Notes under the pieces: model-generated
Databases searched by the model: none
Told to the model about the DNA's origin: nothing
What the model saw: only the letters and a program-made list of their open reading frames with translations
Part shown: piece by piece, positions 8,099 to 17,190 of the stretch
Numbering within the stretch: position 1 is the stretch's first letter
Layout: every line of letters begins with the position of its first letter
Position numbers and translations under genes: made by a program
NCBI RefSeq assembly: GCF_047730165.1
Contig: NZ_CP159834.1
Location: 2,852,001-2,916,000, forward strand
Reading direction: 5' to 3'
DNA from: Patiriisocius sp047730165
GTDB taxonomy: Bacteria; Bacteroidota; Bacteroidia; Flavobacteriales; Flavobacteriaceae
DNA length: 64,000 bases

Positions 8099-9310
8099 TT
8101 ACTCTACCTGTAACTCATTAACAAATGCATCAAATTCTGCCACAAACTTTGTGTATTCTTCTCCAGTAGCTGGACCATTAAAACCAGTGTGTATTTTTCG
8201 TACTGTTCCTGCCTTATCAATAAAGACCGTGGTAGGGTATGATAATATATGATTAAGCATTGGTGATTTTTGCTGTGCTCCTTTTTTATCACTGCTCCCA
8301 TATTGCGCTAGAAGAATAGGATAAGGCACTTCTATTTTTTGTTTTAACCTATTGATAGAAGCAAACGCTTTTTCTTTAGTAGGTGCATATTCAAAAGCTA
8401 GCGAAACAAAGGCAAGGTAATCACTCTTAGCATCGGTGTTGTATACTGTATAAAACTTGGTTTCGTCTAAGCAGTTAGGACACCACGTTCCCATTATCTG
8501 CACGATGACTACTTTGTTTTTAAAACGGTCATCTATTAGTGACACTATATTGCCTTTAGTATCAGGATAGGCGAAAACGAATTTTTCATAACCTTCTTTT
8601 AAAAAAGTAAGATTGTCTGCAGATGGGAGTTCGTAGTTTTCATTTCTCTTGGCTGTAAAATATTCTTTCCAGTGATTGCCACTGTAGAACATACCGTTCA
8701 TTACAGAATCACTTATAGCTGCTTTAAATAAAAATGCGTGGGCTCCATCAAAGGTGGATAGCTTTAAAGAATCTTCTTCTACAACTCCATCTAGGTATCT
8801 ATAATCTCCTGTCGTGGTTCTAAAAGTTCCAGTGACCTTATTCCCTATTTGATTAAAAATACCTTTAGCGATATAGCGATCCGCAACAGTGTTCGGACTG
8901 AAAACAGTTTCCCAGTTTCCAGAAATAGTAGATATGGGCGCTCTGGCAATATCAAAGCGTAAAACCTTGTTTTGCATGATTTTAAAAGGCACCGTTCTAT
9001 TTAAACTAGCCTTTATAAAACTACCCTAAATAGTGTTTTCGGTAAAAACCCCTTTTAAAACACTTTCATAGACAGGCATATGCATAACGATAGAATCACC
9101 TTTTATCGTGACTTCAGAAACTTCTATTTCTTCTTCAGCGTTAAAGATAGTAAGCGTATTATCTGCGTGTTACTCGAGTAAGAACGGCAGTATATTGCCG
9201 CTGCCCAAGTCTAACTCTGCTTTCCAAGCACCAACATTAGGTTGCAACTCCTTGGCATTTTCGCAAGAAACTGCAATAAGTAGGATAATAAGCAGGGAGA
9301 TATATTTCAT
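8099..9310 (-). pseudogene. TlpA-type thiol-disulfide lipoprotein, two in-frame stops
   Basis: Read in a single frame, this is one 403-codon gene for a periplasmic TlpA/thioredoxin-like lipoprotein. It has a lipoprotein signal (MKYISLLIILLIAVSCE, start ATG 9310), an N-terminal beta-barrel-like domain (WKAELDLGSGNILPF through VFSPNTVADRYIAKG), and a C-terminal thioredoxin domain with active site WCPNC. Two stops interrupt the frame: TAA at 9170-9172 (after LPFLLE) and TAG at 9026-9028 (after TENTI). Protein-like sequence continues in the same frame through both. Both are one C-to-T change from Gln codons. A GTG restart at 8992 would yield a 297-residue product without a signal peptide. It is most likely a recent pseudogene; sequencing error or readthrough are alternatives. 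Confidence 0.85.
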
Positions 9311-9376
9311 AATTGGCTTGTAAAAAATACTTGGACATTCGTTTTTAAATATACTTACAAAAAATGGTATTAATGT

Positions 9377-9384
9377 TATCTTTG
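9377..9384 (+). promoter_or_regulatory. -7 element of the pheT promoter
   Basis: TATCTTTG matches TAnnTTTG and lies 20 bases before the pheT ATG. I see no good -33 TTG at the ideal spacing, so confidence is moderate. The leader would be very short. Confidence 0.45.
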
Positions 9385-9404
9385 TCAGCTGATAACGACA
9401 CATC

Positions 9405-11831
9405 ATGAAGATTTCTTATAACTGGTTAAAACAATTTATCAACCTCGACTGGGAGGCAGAAAAAGCAGGCGAACTTCTTACAGACTTGGGTCTTGAAGTA
9501 GAAGGAATCGTCCCATTTTCTTCTGTTAAAGGCGGACTTGAAGGTGTGGTCGTAGGACATGTATTAACCTGTGAACAACACGGTAATGCTGACCGACTTA
9601 AAGTAACTACGGTAGATTTAGGTAATGGTGAACCCGTACAAATTGTATGTGGCGCACCTAATGTGGCGGCAGGACAAAAAGTACCTGTAGCAACTGTAGG
9701 CACTACGCTTTATGATGAAGAAGGAAAACCTTGGCAGATTAAAAAAGGGAAGATACGTGGTGAAGCGAGTCTGGGAATGATCTGCGCAGAAGACGAACTA
9801 GGTCTGGGCAAAAGTCATGACGGCATCCTTGTCCTTGACGCAAAAATTGCACCAGGAACACCAGTCTCTGATGTTCTAAATATAGAAAACGATATTGTTT
9901 TTGAAATAGGCCTTACTCCTAACCGTGCAGATGCAATGAGCCATCTGGGCGTTGCTAGAGACTTAAAAGCTGGATTGCTGCAGCACGAAGTTTCTATAGA
10001 GTTAATAACACCTTCCACGTCAAATTTCCGTATTGAAAACAGAACTTTAAAGATAGAAATTGAAGTAGAGAAACCTGCTTTAGCGCCACGATATTGTGGC
10101 GTAACTATTTCTGGAATAACAGTTGCCCCATCCCCTTCTTGGTTACAAAACAGATTAAAGGCCATTGGCCTTGTTCCATTAAATAATGTGGTAGACATCA
10201 CTAATTATATTTTACACGACCTAGGACAGCCATTACACGCTTTTGATGCGCATAAAATTGCAGGAAACCGGATCATTATTAAGACCCTTGAAACAGGAAC
10301 GAAGTTTACAACCTTAGATGATGTTGAGCGCGAGTTACACGAAGAAGACTTAATGATTTGTGATGCAGAGAAACCACTTTGTATCGCAGGAGTTTTTGGA
10401 GGTAAAAACAGTGGCGTGTCAGAAAGCACTAGTGCTATCTTCTTAGAGAGTGCTTACTTTAACCCTGTAAGCGTGCGTAAAACAGCGAAGCGTCACGGGC
10501 TTAATACAGATGCTTCTTTCCGTTTTGAAAGAGGGATTGATCCTAACAGCGCAGAGTATGCGCTGCAAGTAGCAGCTATTATGCTCTGCGAAATTGCAGG
10601 CGGACAAATAACCAGCGAAATTGCAGATGTCTATCCTAAGAAAATAGAAGATCATCAAGTGTTTTTAAATTTTGAAAACACCACAAAACTTATTGGCGAA
10701 GAAATCCCAAAAGAGATCATTAAAGAGATTTTATCGTCTTTAGAAATCAAGGTGCATAATATCACAGAGACAGGAATTGGAATGACCATCCCTGCGTATA
10801 GAAATGATGTAACGCGTGAAGCAGATGTAATCGAAGAAATTTTGCGTGTTTACGGCTATAATAAAATTAAATTCACTCAAAAACTAAACGCCTCTATCTC
10901 TGGGAAACTTCCTATCGAGGATTATGAGGTGCGCAACAAAGTAGGTGATCAGCTTGCTGCGCTTGGCTTTAATGAGATGCTCAACAACTCATTAACGACC
11001 CAAAAATATCTTTCTCTTTCTGAAAGTTTGGAGACGGAACACTCTATAGAGATGCTCAACCCTCTTAGTAACGATCTCGCTGTAATGCGACAGTCTATGT
11101 TGTTTAGCGCCTTAGAAGTGGCTGCTTATAATAGCAATAGAAAAATGCCAGATTTAAAATTGTTTGAGTTTGGAAAAACATATCACAACTATCCTAGCGG
11201 ACGCGAAGAGCACAAACATTTATCGCTTTTAGTAACCGGCAAAAAAGCTACAGAAAGTTGGAATAGTACCTCGGAAACCTCAGGGTTCTTTTATATGAAA
11301 GGTATTGTCGCTGCACTCTTGGAGCAATTGGGTATTACAAACACTAAAGAAGGGCTTTTAAAAAGTGACCTTTTTGCAGAAGGAATTACGATTAGCTCAA
11401 AAAAGACTCCGCTCGTTGAACTGGGAGTTTTAAAGAAAAAACTGACAAAAGCATTTGGAATGGACACAGAGATGGTCTATGCAGATTTTAAATGGGATGC
11501 TATTCTTGAAGCGCTTTCTCAAAGAGCTTTTGCACTAAAACCAATCCCTAAGTTCCCGCAAGTAAAACGTGATTTTGCTTTGTTACTAGATGAGAACATC
11601 TCTTTCTCAGATCTTAAAAACACGGCAGAACAAACTGAAAAATCATTGTTAAAAGAAGTGAGTCTTTTTGATGTATACACTGGCGAAAACCTTCCAGATG
11701 GCAAAAAGTCTTATGCATTAAGTTTCACGCTACAAGACGAAAACAAGACTTTGACTGACAAGCAGATTGATAAAATCATGAAAAAATTGCAAGCGAGGTT
11801 TGAGAAGGATTTTGGGGCTTCGCTTCGCTAA
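9405..11831 (+). CDS. pheT: Phenylalanine-tRNA ligase beta subunit
   Basis: The beta chain of the alpha2-beta2 phenylalanyl-tRNA synthetase, 808 residues, of the long bacterial type. The domain order is complete: an N-terminal region (MKISYNWLKQFINLDWE), an EMAP/tRNA-binding OB fold (about 40-150, VVVGHVLTCEQHGNADRLKV), B3/B4 editing domain (about 210-400), B5 domain (about 400-480), a catalytic-like core, and a C-terminal ferredoxin-fold anticodon-binding domain (FPQVKRDFALLLDENISF near 715). pheS is not adjacent, which is common in this group. It has its own -7 element. Confidence 0.97.
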   Translation: MKISYNWLKQFINLDWEAEKAGELLTDLGLEVEGIVPFSSVKGGLEGVVVGHVLTCEQHGNADRLKVTTVDLGNGEPVQIVCGAPNVAAGQKVPVATVGTTLYDEEGKPWQIKKGKIRGEASLGMICAEDELGLGKSHDGILVLDAKIAPGTPVSDVLNIENDIVFEIGLTPNRADAMSHLGVARDLKAGLLQHEVSIELITPSTSNFRIENRTLKIEIEVEKPALAPRYCGVTISGITVAPSPSWLQNRLKAIGLVPLNNVVDITNYILHDLGQPLHAFDAHKIAGNRIIIKTLETGTKFTTLDDVERELHEEDLMICDAEKPLCIAGVFGGKNSGVSESTSAIFLESAYFNPVSVRKTAKRHGLNTDASFRFERGIDPNSAEYALQVAAIMLCEIAGGQITSEIADVYPKKIEDHQVFLNFENTTKLIGEEIPKEIIKEILSSLEIKVHNITETGIGMTIPAYRNDVTREADVIEEILRVYGYNKIKFTQKLNASISGKLPIEDYEVRNKVGDQLAALGFNEMLNNSLTTQKYLSLSESLETEHSIEMLNPLSNDLAVMRQSMLFSALEVAAYNSNRKMPDLKLFEFGKTYHNYPSGREEHKHLSLLVTGKKATESWNSTSETSGFFYMKGIVAALLEQLGITNTKEGLLKSDLFAEGITISSKKTPLVELGVLKKKLTKAFGMDTEMVYADFKWDAILEALSQRAFALKPIPKFPQVKRDFALLLDENISFSDLKNTAEQTEKSLLKEVSLFDVYTGENLPDGKKSYALSFTLQDENKTLTDKQIDKIMKKLQARFEKDFGASLR

Positions 11832-11940
11832 GGGATACTAGATTTTAAACAAATTATAATCAAACCTTTTGATACTGATTTCCGAATAAAGTTTAAAATA
11901 GCGCAACTGCTGCAGCTACTGACACCAAAATCGTAATCTT

Positions 11941-11982
11941 AAAAAAACAAAACCCACTTCTCAATTCAGAAAAGTAGGTTTT
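11941..11982 (-). terminator. Probable terminator of the fasciclin gene
   Basis: A stem of AAAACC/GGTTTT extended by ACTT/AAGT across a one-base mismatch lies between the convergent pheT and fasciclin genes. On the minus strand it is followed by TTTTGTTTTTTT, so it best serves the fasciclin gene. Confidence 0.55.
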
Positions 11983-12003
11983 ACCATTAGCACCTTTACA
12001 TGC

Positions 12004-12585
12004 CTACTCCTTGCCTTCTGGCAAAAAGTATCCATCTGTAATATGGAAGAATCCTTTTGAGTGATAAAAGTCTGAAGCTATTATTCTTACTTGGTGATCC
12101 GTGTCAAATAAGACTAAGTCTTCACCCACGATTTTAACCCCTACATTTGCGCCACTTAGTGTTTTTAGGAAAAGAGGTTGTCCTTCTCTTTTCTTTAATT
12201 CGTGCATCATTGACCCGCTATCTACTCTACCTAGCACTATAAAAGTACTCAGCACTTGTTTTTGCAAATACTCATTAGAGGATGCTAAAAAAGCATCTCT
12301 TTCCTCTTCTTCCATCGCATTAAAGAATGCGTCTGCCGCTACAAAAATAGTGTAACTATCTGCTCCCGTTAGCGAGGCTAGATTCGGGTTTGCTATGACT
12401 AATTGTGAATAAGAAAGCAAATCTGAAGCTTCCAGGTTTTCAACCAGTGACTTCTCTGAAGTAAAGGTAGCCCCTTGATATTCTGTAGTAATAATTGGAT
12501 TTGTTTGGGCCACTGTCTGAGCTAAAATTCCTGAAGTGAATAGTAAGATTGCAAGCAGCGAAAGGTAATTTTGTATCGATTTCAT
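12004..12585 (-). CDS. Fasciclin (FAS1) domain protein, secreted
   Basis: A 193-residue exported protein with one FAS1 domain, a fold used for adhesion in surface proteins. The signal peptide MKSIQNYLSLLAILLFTSGILAQ is clear, so I take the ATG at 12585 rather than the upstream start at 12627. Family features include YSQLVIANPNLASLTGADSYTIFVAADAFFNAM (about 60-92) and the later ILGR-like VLGRVDSG and HITDGYFLP end. No sorting tail is visible. It stands alone, convergent with pheT. Confidence 0.85.
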   Translation of the reverse strand: MKSIQNYLSLLAILLFTSGILAQTVAQTNPIITTEYQGATFTSEKSLVENLEASDLLSYSQLVIANPNLASLTGADSYTIFVAADAFFNAMEEEERDAFLASSNEYLQKQVLSTFIVLGRVDSGSMMHELKKREGQPLFLKTLSGANVGVKIVGEDLVLFDTDHQVRIIASDFYHSKGFFHITDGYFLPEGKE

Positions 12586-12710
12586 AGTCATTGATTTGTG
12601 GATAAAAGTAAGCAAATACCTTACCAAAACGATAAGCGCGTTGCTTTATTTGGTTCCGGTCTCTCTAATTGAGGATTGTTTTATATTGCTAAAATTCAAC
12701 AACTATTAGC

Positions 12711-12776
12711 GGCTGTACTCTTGCAGCCTCTTTGTCTTTTGTGCCCCTTGTGAGGCTGTGGTAAGTATTCACCACA
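12711..12776 (+). promoter_or_regulatory. Leader with mutually exclusive hairpins before the DUF2007 gene
   Basis: CAGCC at 12724-12728 can pair with GGCTG upstream (12711-12715). As CAGCCTC (12724-12730) it can instead pair with GAGGCTG downstream (12752-12758). A third hairpin, TGTGGT/ACCACA (12757-12762 with 12771-12776), overlaps the last arm. Such competing stems are typical of attenuators or riboswitches, but I recognise no known class and there is no T-run. Confidence 0.3.
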
Positions 12777-12850
12777 AAAGCATAAAGCGGACAGAGAAAA
12801 TATAAATGAAGTTATTTTATTATTTATCTGATAAAATTTTGTTTTGGCAC

Positions 12851-12864
12851 ATTTCCGAAGTAAA
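12851..12864 (+). repeat. Intergenic motif copy 1 (ATTTCCGAAGTAAA)
   Basis: This 14-base sequence is identical to part of the copy at 44986-44999 and shares 11 bases with the copy at 28521. It lies 21 bases before the ATG of the DUF2007 gene. Its function is unknown. Confidence 0.4.
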
Positions 12865-12885
12865 TTTAGGTAAAATCAAAATACC

Positions 12886-13131
12886 ATGGAAACTCAAGAA
12901 CAAACTGTGCGCATTTATACTGGACCCGCAATGATAGCAAATGGTCTTAAGGCCCGACTTTTAGATATGGATATTTCTGCTATTGAGAAGGACGATCATC
13001 AAAGTGGTATCACTAGTGGCTTTGCTATAGGCGTGCCTAATCAAGTGCGCTTATTTATTCGTCAAGAAGAACTAGACCGCGCAAAAGATATGATTGATGC
13101 GTATCTTAATGAGATTGGTGAAAAGGAGTAA
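12886..13131 (+). CDS. DUF2007 domain-containing protein
   Basis: An 81-residue protein of the DUF2007 family (putative prokaryotic signal-transducing protein, structurally like a PII fold). The pattern VRIYTGPAMIANGLKARLLDMDI at the N-terminus and VRLFIRQEELDRAKDMIDAY at the C-terminus is the family core. It is cytoplasmic and no partner is known. The 258-base upstream region holds possible competing hairpins and a copy of a repeated motif. A strong bidirectional terminator follows. Confidence 0.8.
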   Translation: METQEQTVRIYTGPAMIANGLKARLLDMDISAIEKDDHQSGITSGFAIGVPNQVRLFIRQEELDRAKDMIDAYLNEIGEKE

Positions 13132-13259
13132 TTTTGGGATCTGGTGATTTGTTACATTGGGAATTGAGTACTTGGGGAGCTTGGTGATCTGAGCAACTTA
13201 AAAACTAATAACAATTGCATTTGAGTAACTAAGGTTCCGAATCAAGTTCGAAATGATAA

Positions 13260-13302
13260 AATAAGAAGGGTGTGGATTTTACTAAACCACACCCTTCTTA
13301 TT
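13260..13302. terminator. Strong bidirectional terminator
   Basis: A perfect 16-pair stem (13260-13275 with 13287-13302) around an 11-base loop. The core is AAGAAGGGTGTGG and its ends are A/T-rich on both sides. It separates the convergent DUF2007 and ABC-F genes and can serve both. Confidence 0.9.
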
Positions 13303-13323
13303 TTCTAATCTAATTTTCTTGTC

Positions 13324-14940
13324 TTACGCATACATCGCATCACGTAGTTCTTTGATTTTCTTGTCATTCATATATTCATCAAAAGTCATATAACGATCAA
13401 TCACTCCTTTTGGGGTAAGCTCGATAATACGGTTTCCTAAAGTTTGTGCAAACTCGTGATCGTGTGTTGTGAAAATCACCGTCCCTTTAAAGTTTTTAAG
13501 AGAGTTATTAAAGGCTGTAATTGATTCTAGATCTAAATGGTTTGTAGGTTCATCAAGCATTAATACGTTTGCTCTTATCATCATCATTCTACTTAACATA
13601 CAACGTACTTTTTCTCCTCCAGAAAGCACATTACATTTTTTAAGCGCCTCTTCTCCGCTAAAAATCATCTTACCTAAGAATCCTCTTATGAAGACTTCTT
13701 CTCTTTCTTCTTCGGTTTTTGCATACTGGCGTAACCAGTCTACTAGATTTATATCGCTCTTAAAAAACGAGTGATTATCTAGTGGTAAATAACTTTGGTT
13801 AGTAGTAACTCCCCACTGGAAGGTACCTCCGTCTGCTTTTCTATTATTGTTTAAGATCTCATAGAAAGCCGTAGCTGCTCTAGAATCTCTTGAGTAGATT
13901 ACTACTTTATCTCCTTTGGTAAGGTTGATGTCTACATTTGTAAATAAAGCTTCGCCATCTTGCGCTGCAGAGAGCCCCTCTACGTTTAAAATCTGATCTC
14001 CTGCTTCTCGCTCTCTTTCAAAAATAATCGCTGGGTAACGACGGCTAGAAGGTCTAATGTCTTCTATATTTAATTTCTCAATCATTTTTTTACGAGAAGT
14101 TGCTTGTTTAGATTTTGCTACGTTAGCACTGAAACGCATAATGAATTCTTGCAATTCTTTTTTCTTGTCTTCAGACTTCTTGTTTTGTTGCGCGCGTTGT
14201 CTTGCTGCAAGTTGACTACTTTCATACCAGAACGTATAGTTACCACTAAAGTGGTTTATCTTACTAAAATCAATATCACTGATGTGCGTACATACCGCAT
14301 CTAGAAAGTGTCTATCATGTGATACCACAATTACACACTCTTCATAATGGGCTAAGAAATGTTCTAACCAAGCGATCGTTTCATAATCCAAGTCGTTTGT
14401 AGGCTCATCCATTATAAGCACATCTGGACTACCAAAAAGCGCCTGTGCTAATAACACACGTACCTTCTGAACACCATCTAGATCTGCCATCAATGAATAA
14501 TGAAGACTCTCATCAATATCAAGATTAGACAACATAGAAGCGGCATCACTTTCTGCATTCCACCCGTTCATCTCTTCAAAGATTATCTGAAGTTCCCCTA
14601 TTCGCTCTGCATTTGCATCTGTATAGTCTTCGTATAATTTATCTATTTCTGTTTTAATCTTAAACATCTCTTTGTTCCCGCGAACTACGGTTTCTAACAC
14701 CATAAAATCATCATAGGCATTGTGATTTTGTTCCAAGACAGACATACGTTTTCCTGGCTCCAAATGCACGTGTCCAGATGTAGGATCCATCTTACCCGCA
14801 ATGATGTTAAGAAATGTAGATTTTCCCGCTCCATTGGCACCGATGATTCCGTAACAATTTCCTTTCAGGAACTGCGTATTAACCTCATCAAAGAGTATTC
14901 TTTTACCAAACTGAACCGATAAATTATTTACTGATAACAT
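13324..14940 (-). CDS. ABC-F family ATPase with one degenerate ATP site
   Basis: A 538-residue soluble ABC-F protein (YbiT/EttA-like) that should act on ribosomes; it has no membrane domain. NBD1 has Walker A GANGAGKS (34-41) and Walker B LIMDEPTNDLD (175-185), but its signature is LDGVQ (154-158) instead of LSGGQ. NBD2 has an intact signature LSGGEK (439-444) and Walker B LMLDEPTNHLD, but its Walker A is SRDSRAAT (350-357), lacking the Lys. The two lost motifs belong to the same composite site. The inter-domain linker is charged and coiled (about 240-295). Gene length and reading frame are intact. Confidence 0.93.
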   Translation of the reverse strand: MLSVNNLSVQFGKRILFDEVNTQFLKGNCYGIIGANGAGKSTFLNIIAGKMDPTSGHVHLEPGKRMSVLEQNHNAYDDFMVLETVVRGNKEMFKIKTEIDKLYEDYTDANAERIGELQIIFEEMNGWNAESDAASMLSNLDIDESLHYSLMADLDGVQKVRVLLAQALFGSPDVLIMDEPTNDLDYETIAWLEHFLAHYEECVIVVSHDRHFLDAVCTHISDIDFSKINHFSGNYTFWYESSQLAARQRAQQNKKSEDKKKELQEFIMRFSANVAKSKQATSRKKMIEKLNIEDIRPSSRRYPAIIFEREREAGDQILNVEGLSAAQDGEALFTNVDINLTKGDKVVIYSRDSRAATAFYEILNNNRKADGGTFQWGVTTNQSYLPLDNHSFFKSDINLVDWLRQYAKTEEEREEVFIRGFLGKMIFSGEEALKKCNVLSGGEKVRCMLSRMMMIRANVLMLDEPTNHLDLESITAFNNSLKNFKGTVIFTTHDHEFAQTLGNRIIELTPKGVIDRYMTFDEYMNDKKIKELRDAMYA

Positions 14941-15058
14941 AGCTTAAAAATTTTTGCAAAAGTAATACAAATAAGTGGTCATTAAATAGGAATAATTAAG
15001 AAGTCAACTAAATTTATTATTTAACTCTCAATTAACAAGATAGACCGGTTTAGAGTTT

Positions 15059-15066
15059 TATTTTTG
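15059..15066 (+). promoter_or_regulatory. Possible -7 element
   Basis: TATTTTTG matches TAnnTTTG and lies 21 bases before the ATG at 15088. No clear -33 TTG is seen at 19 bases, so this is tentative. Confidence 0.35.
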
Positions 15067-15087
15067 GAGCCAATAATCTATCATAGT

Positions 15088-16476
15088 ATGTACAAATTGC
15101 TCCTCATTTTATTTTCTGGATTTTCGCTAGTTTCTTGCGATAAAACTAGAAGTCACAAAGCCAATGGCACCTATATAGGTGGTATTATAGAGAACCCGAG
15201 AAGCGACTATGTGATCCTTAGCTTTAATGAGACTTTCTTAGACTCTGTTGCCCTTGATAAAAATAATCGATTCCTTTATAGAAACGACACGTTAAAAGAA
15301 GGCGTGTATACCTTTAAACATAGAGAGTATCAACGTTTCTACATCTACCCAAAAGACAGTTTACTTTTTCATGTAAATACCATTGATTTTGACGAATCTT
15401 TAAAGTACAGCGGTATTGGTGCACAAAAGAACAACCTCTTGATGCAGCTATTTCTAGAAGATGAAAAAGTTCAAGCAGAGATTTCAGACTGGTTTGATTT
15501 AGAGCCGCAAGAATATCTAGATAAAGTCGATTCTGTTGCTGTTGCTCGTAAAAAATTATACCAAAAATATATTTCGAAACAATATTTTTCTTCCAAAGCA
15601 TTTAAGAATACTGTGAAGGTAAATCTCAATTATGATGAATACCTATGGAGAGAATTATATGTTTCAGCTAACCTGCTAGAAGGGAATCAAAACATTAAAG
15701 AAGAGCTCCCAAAAGATTTTTTGAAGCATAGAAAAAAAATCGACTTCGGAAATGACCTAAAGCGTTCTCATTATTCATATTACCGTTTTATGGATAACTA
15801 CTTTAATAATGTGGCATTTGATTCTTATAAAAATTTAGACTCCTTTGATCGTGGAAACTTTGAACATACTCGTGCAAAAATGAAGGCAGTAAAAAGACTA
15901 ACACATAATGAAGCTTTGCGAAACAAGCTATTGAGTGGCGCTGCGACAGATTATTTACTCCATAATACTAATACCAATAAAGCAGAGCAACTTTTTGATT
16001 TGTTTAAAAATTGCTCAACAAATGAAGAAGATATTTTAGAAATGCTTCATATTCTCGATCAAACCATAAAGTTAATTCCCGGTAATAAAATTCCCAATGT
16101 TCAAATAGTGGGTCTTGATAACCAAACCAGAACACTCCAGTCAATTATAAAAAAGCCTACGGTTATTTATTTCTGGACCTACGAGTCTACTAAACATTAT
16201 CGCGAGGTACACGAAAAAGCAAAAGACTTACGAGAAAAACATCCAGATTATAATTTTATTGCGATTAATGCTGATGATCACTTTAGAAAATGGAAACGAA
16301 TCGCAGAAACAATAAGCACTGATAAAAACACAGAATACCAGCTAGATAATTTACCGTCGGCAAAATCAGTCTTGATTTTAGATCTCCCAGAACGCACCAT
16401 TATTGTGGACAGCCACGGTAAAATAATAAATGCTAATATTGCAATTACAGATATGGCATTTGAAGATGTGCTGTAA
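15088..16476 (+). CDS. Thioredoxin-fold (TlpA-like) lipoprotein
   Basis: A 462-residue lipoprotein. The signal peptide MYKLLLILFSGFSLVSCDK has a lipobox ending in Cys, which decides the ATG at 15088 over an upstream TTG at 15064. The N-terminal part (about 30-110) resembles the DUF4369-type beta domain that precedes TlpA domains. The middle is helical, and the C-terminal 130 residues (from IPNVQIVGLDNQ) have a thioredoxin-like order. The usual CxxC is absent: KKPTVIYFWTYESTKHYREV holds no Cys. It is therefore probably not a disulfide reductase. The function is unknown. Confidence 0.7.
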   Translation: MYKLLLILFSGFSLVSCDKTRSHKANGTYIGGIIENPRSDYVILSFNETFLDSVALDKNNRFLYRNDTLKEGVYTFKHREYQRFYIYPKDSLLFHVNTIDFDESLKYSGIGAQKNNLLMQLFLEDEKVQAEISDWFDLEPQEYLDKVDSVAVARKKLYQKYISKQYFSSKAFKNTVKVNLNYDEYLWRELYVSANLLEGNQNIKEELPKDFLKHRKKIDFGNDLKRSHYSYYRFMDNYFNNVAFDSYKNLDSFDRGNFEHTRAKMKAVKRLTHNEALRNKLLSGAATDYLLHNTNTNKAEQLFDLFKNCSTNEEDILEMLHILDQTIKLIPGNKIPNVQIVGLDNQTRTLQSIIKKPTVIYFWTYESTKHYREVHEKAKDLREKHPDYNFIAINADDHFRKWKRIAETISTDKNTEYQLDNLPSAKSVLILDLPERTIIVDSHGKIINANIAITDMAFEDVL

Positions 16477-16491
16477 AAGAAATTAATAAAA

Positions 16492-17145
16492 TTAATTACC
16501 CTTCTTATAATCTGCTAAAAACGCTGCAAGCCCACTATCTGTAAGCGGGTGTTTTAATAAGCCCTCAATAGAAGAAAGCGGTCCCGTCATTACATCTGCT
16601 CCTATTTTTGCACATTCTATAATGTGCATTGTATGGCGTATAGACGCGGCAAGAATTTCTGTCTCAAAACCATAGTTATCGTAGATTAATCTAATTTCTG
16701 CAATTAAATTCAAACCGTCTGTAGAAATATCATCTAGCCTCCCTATAAATGGAGAGACATAAGTAGCTCCTGCTTTTGCTGCTAATAGTGCTTGTCCAGC
16801 AGAGAAAACCAAAGTACAATTAGTGCGAATTCCATTATCACTAAAATACTTGATGGCCTTAATTCCTTCTTTAATCATAGGAATCTTCACTACAATTTGC
16901 GGGTGCAATTCTGCAAGCGCCTCTCCTTCTCTTACCATACCGGCAAAATCTGTTGATATCACCTCTGCAGATACATCCCCTTCTACTATGTTACAGATAT
17001 TCACATAATGCTTCAGTATATTATCGTGACCTGTTATCCCCTCTTTTGCCATCAGCGATGGATTGGTTGTTACACCATCAAGTACACCAAGGTCTTGCGC
17101 TTCTTTAATCTGTTCTAGGTTTGCGGTATCGATAAAAAATTTCAT
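16492..17145 (-). CDS. Transaldolase, FSA/TalC-type
   Basis: A 217-residue short transaldolase of the fructose-6-phosphate aldolase/TalC subfamily. It transfers a dihydroxyacetone unit in the non-oxidative pentose phosphate pathway. The N-terminal MKFFIDTANLEQIKEA and DGVTTNPSLMAKEG (about 24-37) are signatures, and the Schiff-base Lys lies in VVKIPMIKEG near residues 85-92. The length is normal. It is co-directional with the SDR gene upstream, 45 bases away, and convergent with the lipoprotein gene 15 bases off. Confidence 0.93.
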   Translation of the reverse strand: MKFFIDTANLEQIKEAQDLGVLDGVTTNPSLMAKEGITGHDNILKHYVNICNIVEGDVSAEVISTDFAGMVREGEALAELHPQIVVKIPMIKEGIKAIKYFSDNGIRTNCTLVFSAGQALLAAKAGATYVSPFIGRLDDISTDGLNLIAEIRLIYDNYGFETEILAASIRHTMHIIECAKIGADVMTGPLSSIEGLLKHPLTDSGLAAFLADYKKGN

Positions 17146-17190
17146 AGGTAAATAATTAATAGCGTTGTTGATTTCTGAAATGCGCCAGAC

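Noticed and set aside
8104..8301. 65-residue minus-strand ORF inside the TlpA-type gene
   Set aside because: Out-of-frame shadow; the thioredoxin frame spans the same bases with clear family sequence.
13134..13190. Imperfect G-rich repeats (GGGATCTGGTGAT and GGGAGCTTGGTGAT) after the DUF2007 gene
   Set aside because: Two diverged copies only, with no hairpin or known element; it could be degraded sequence of any origin.
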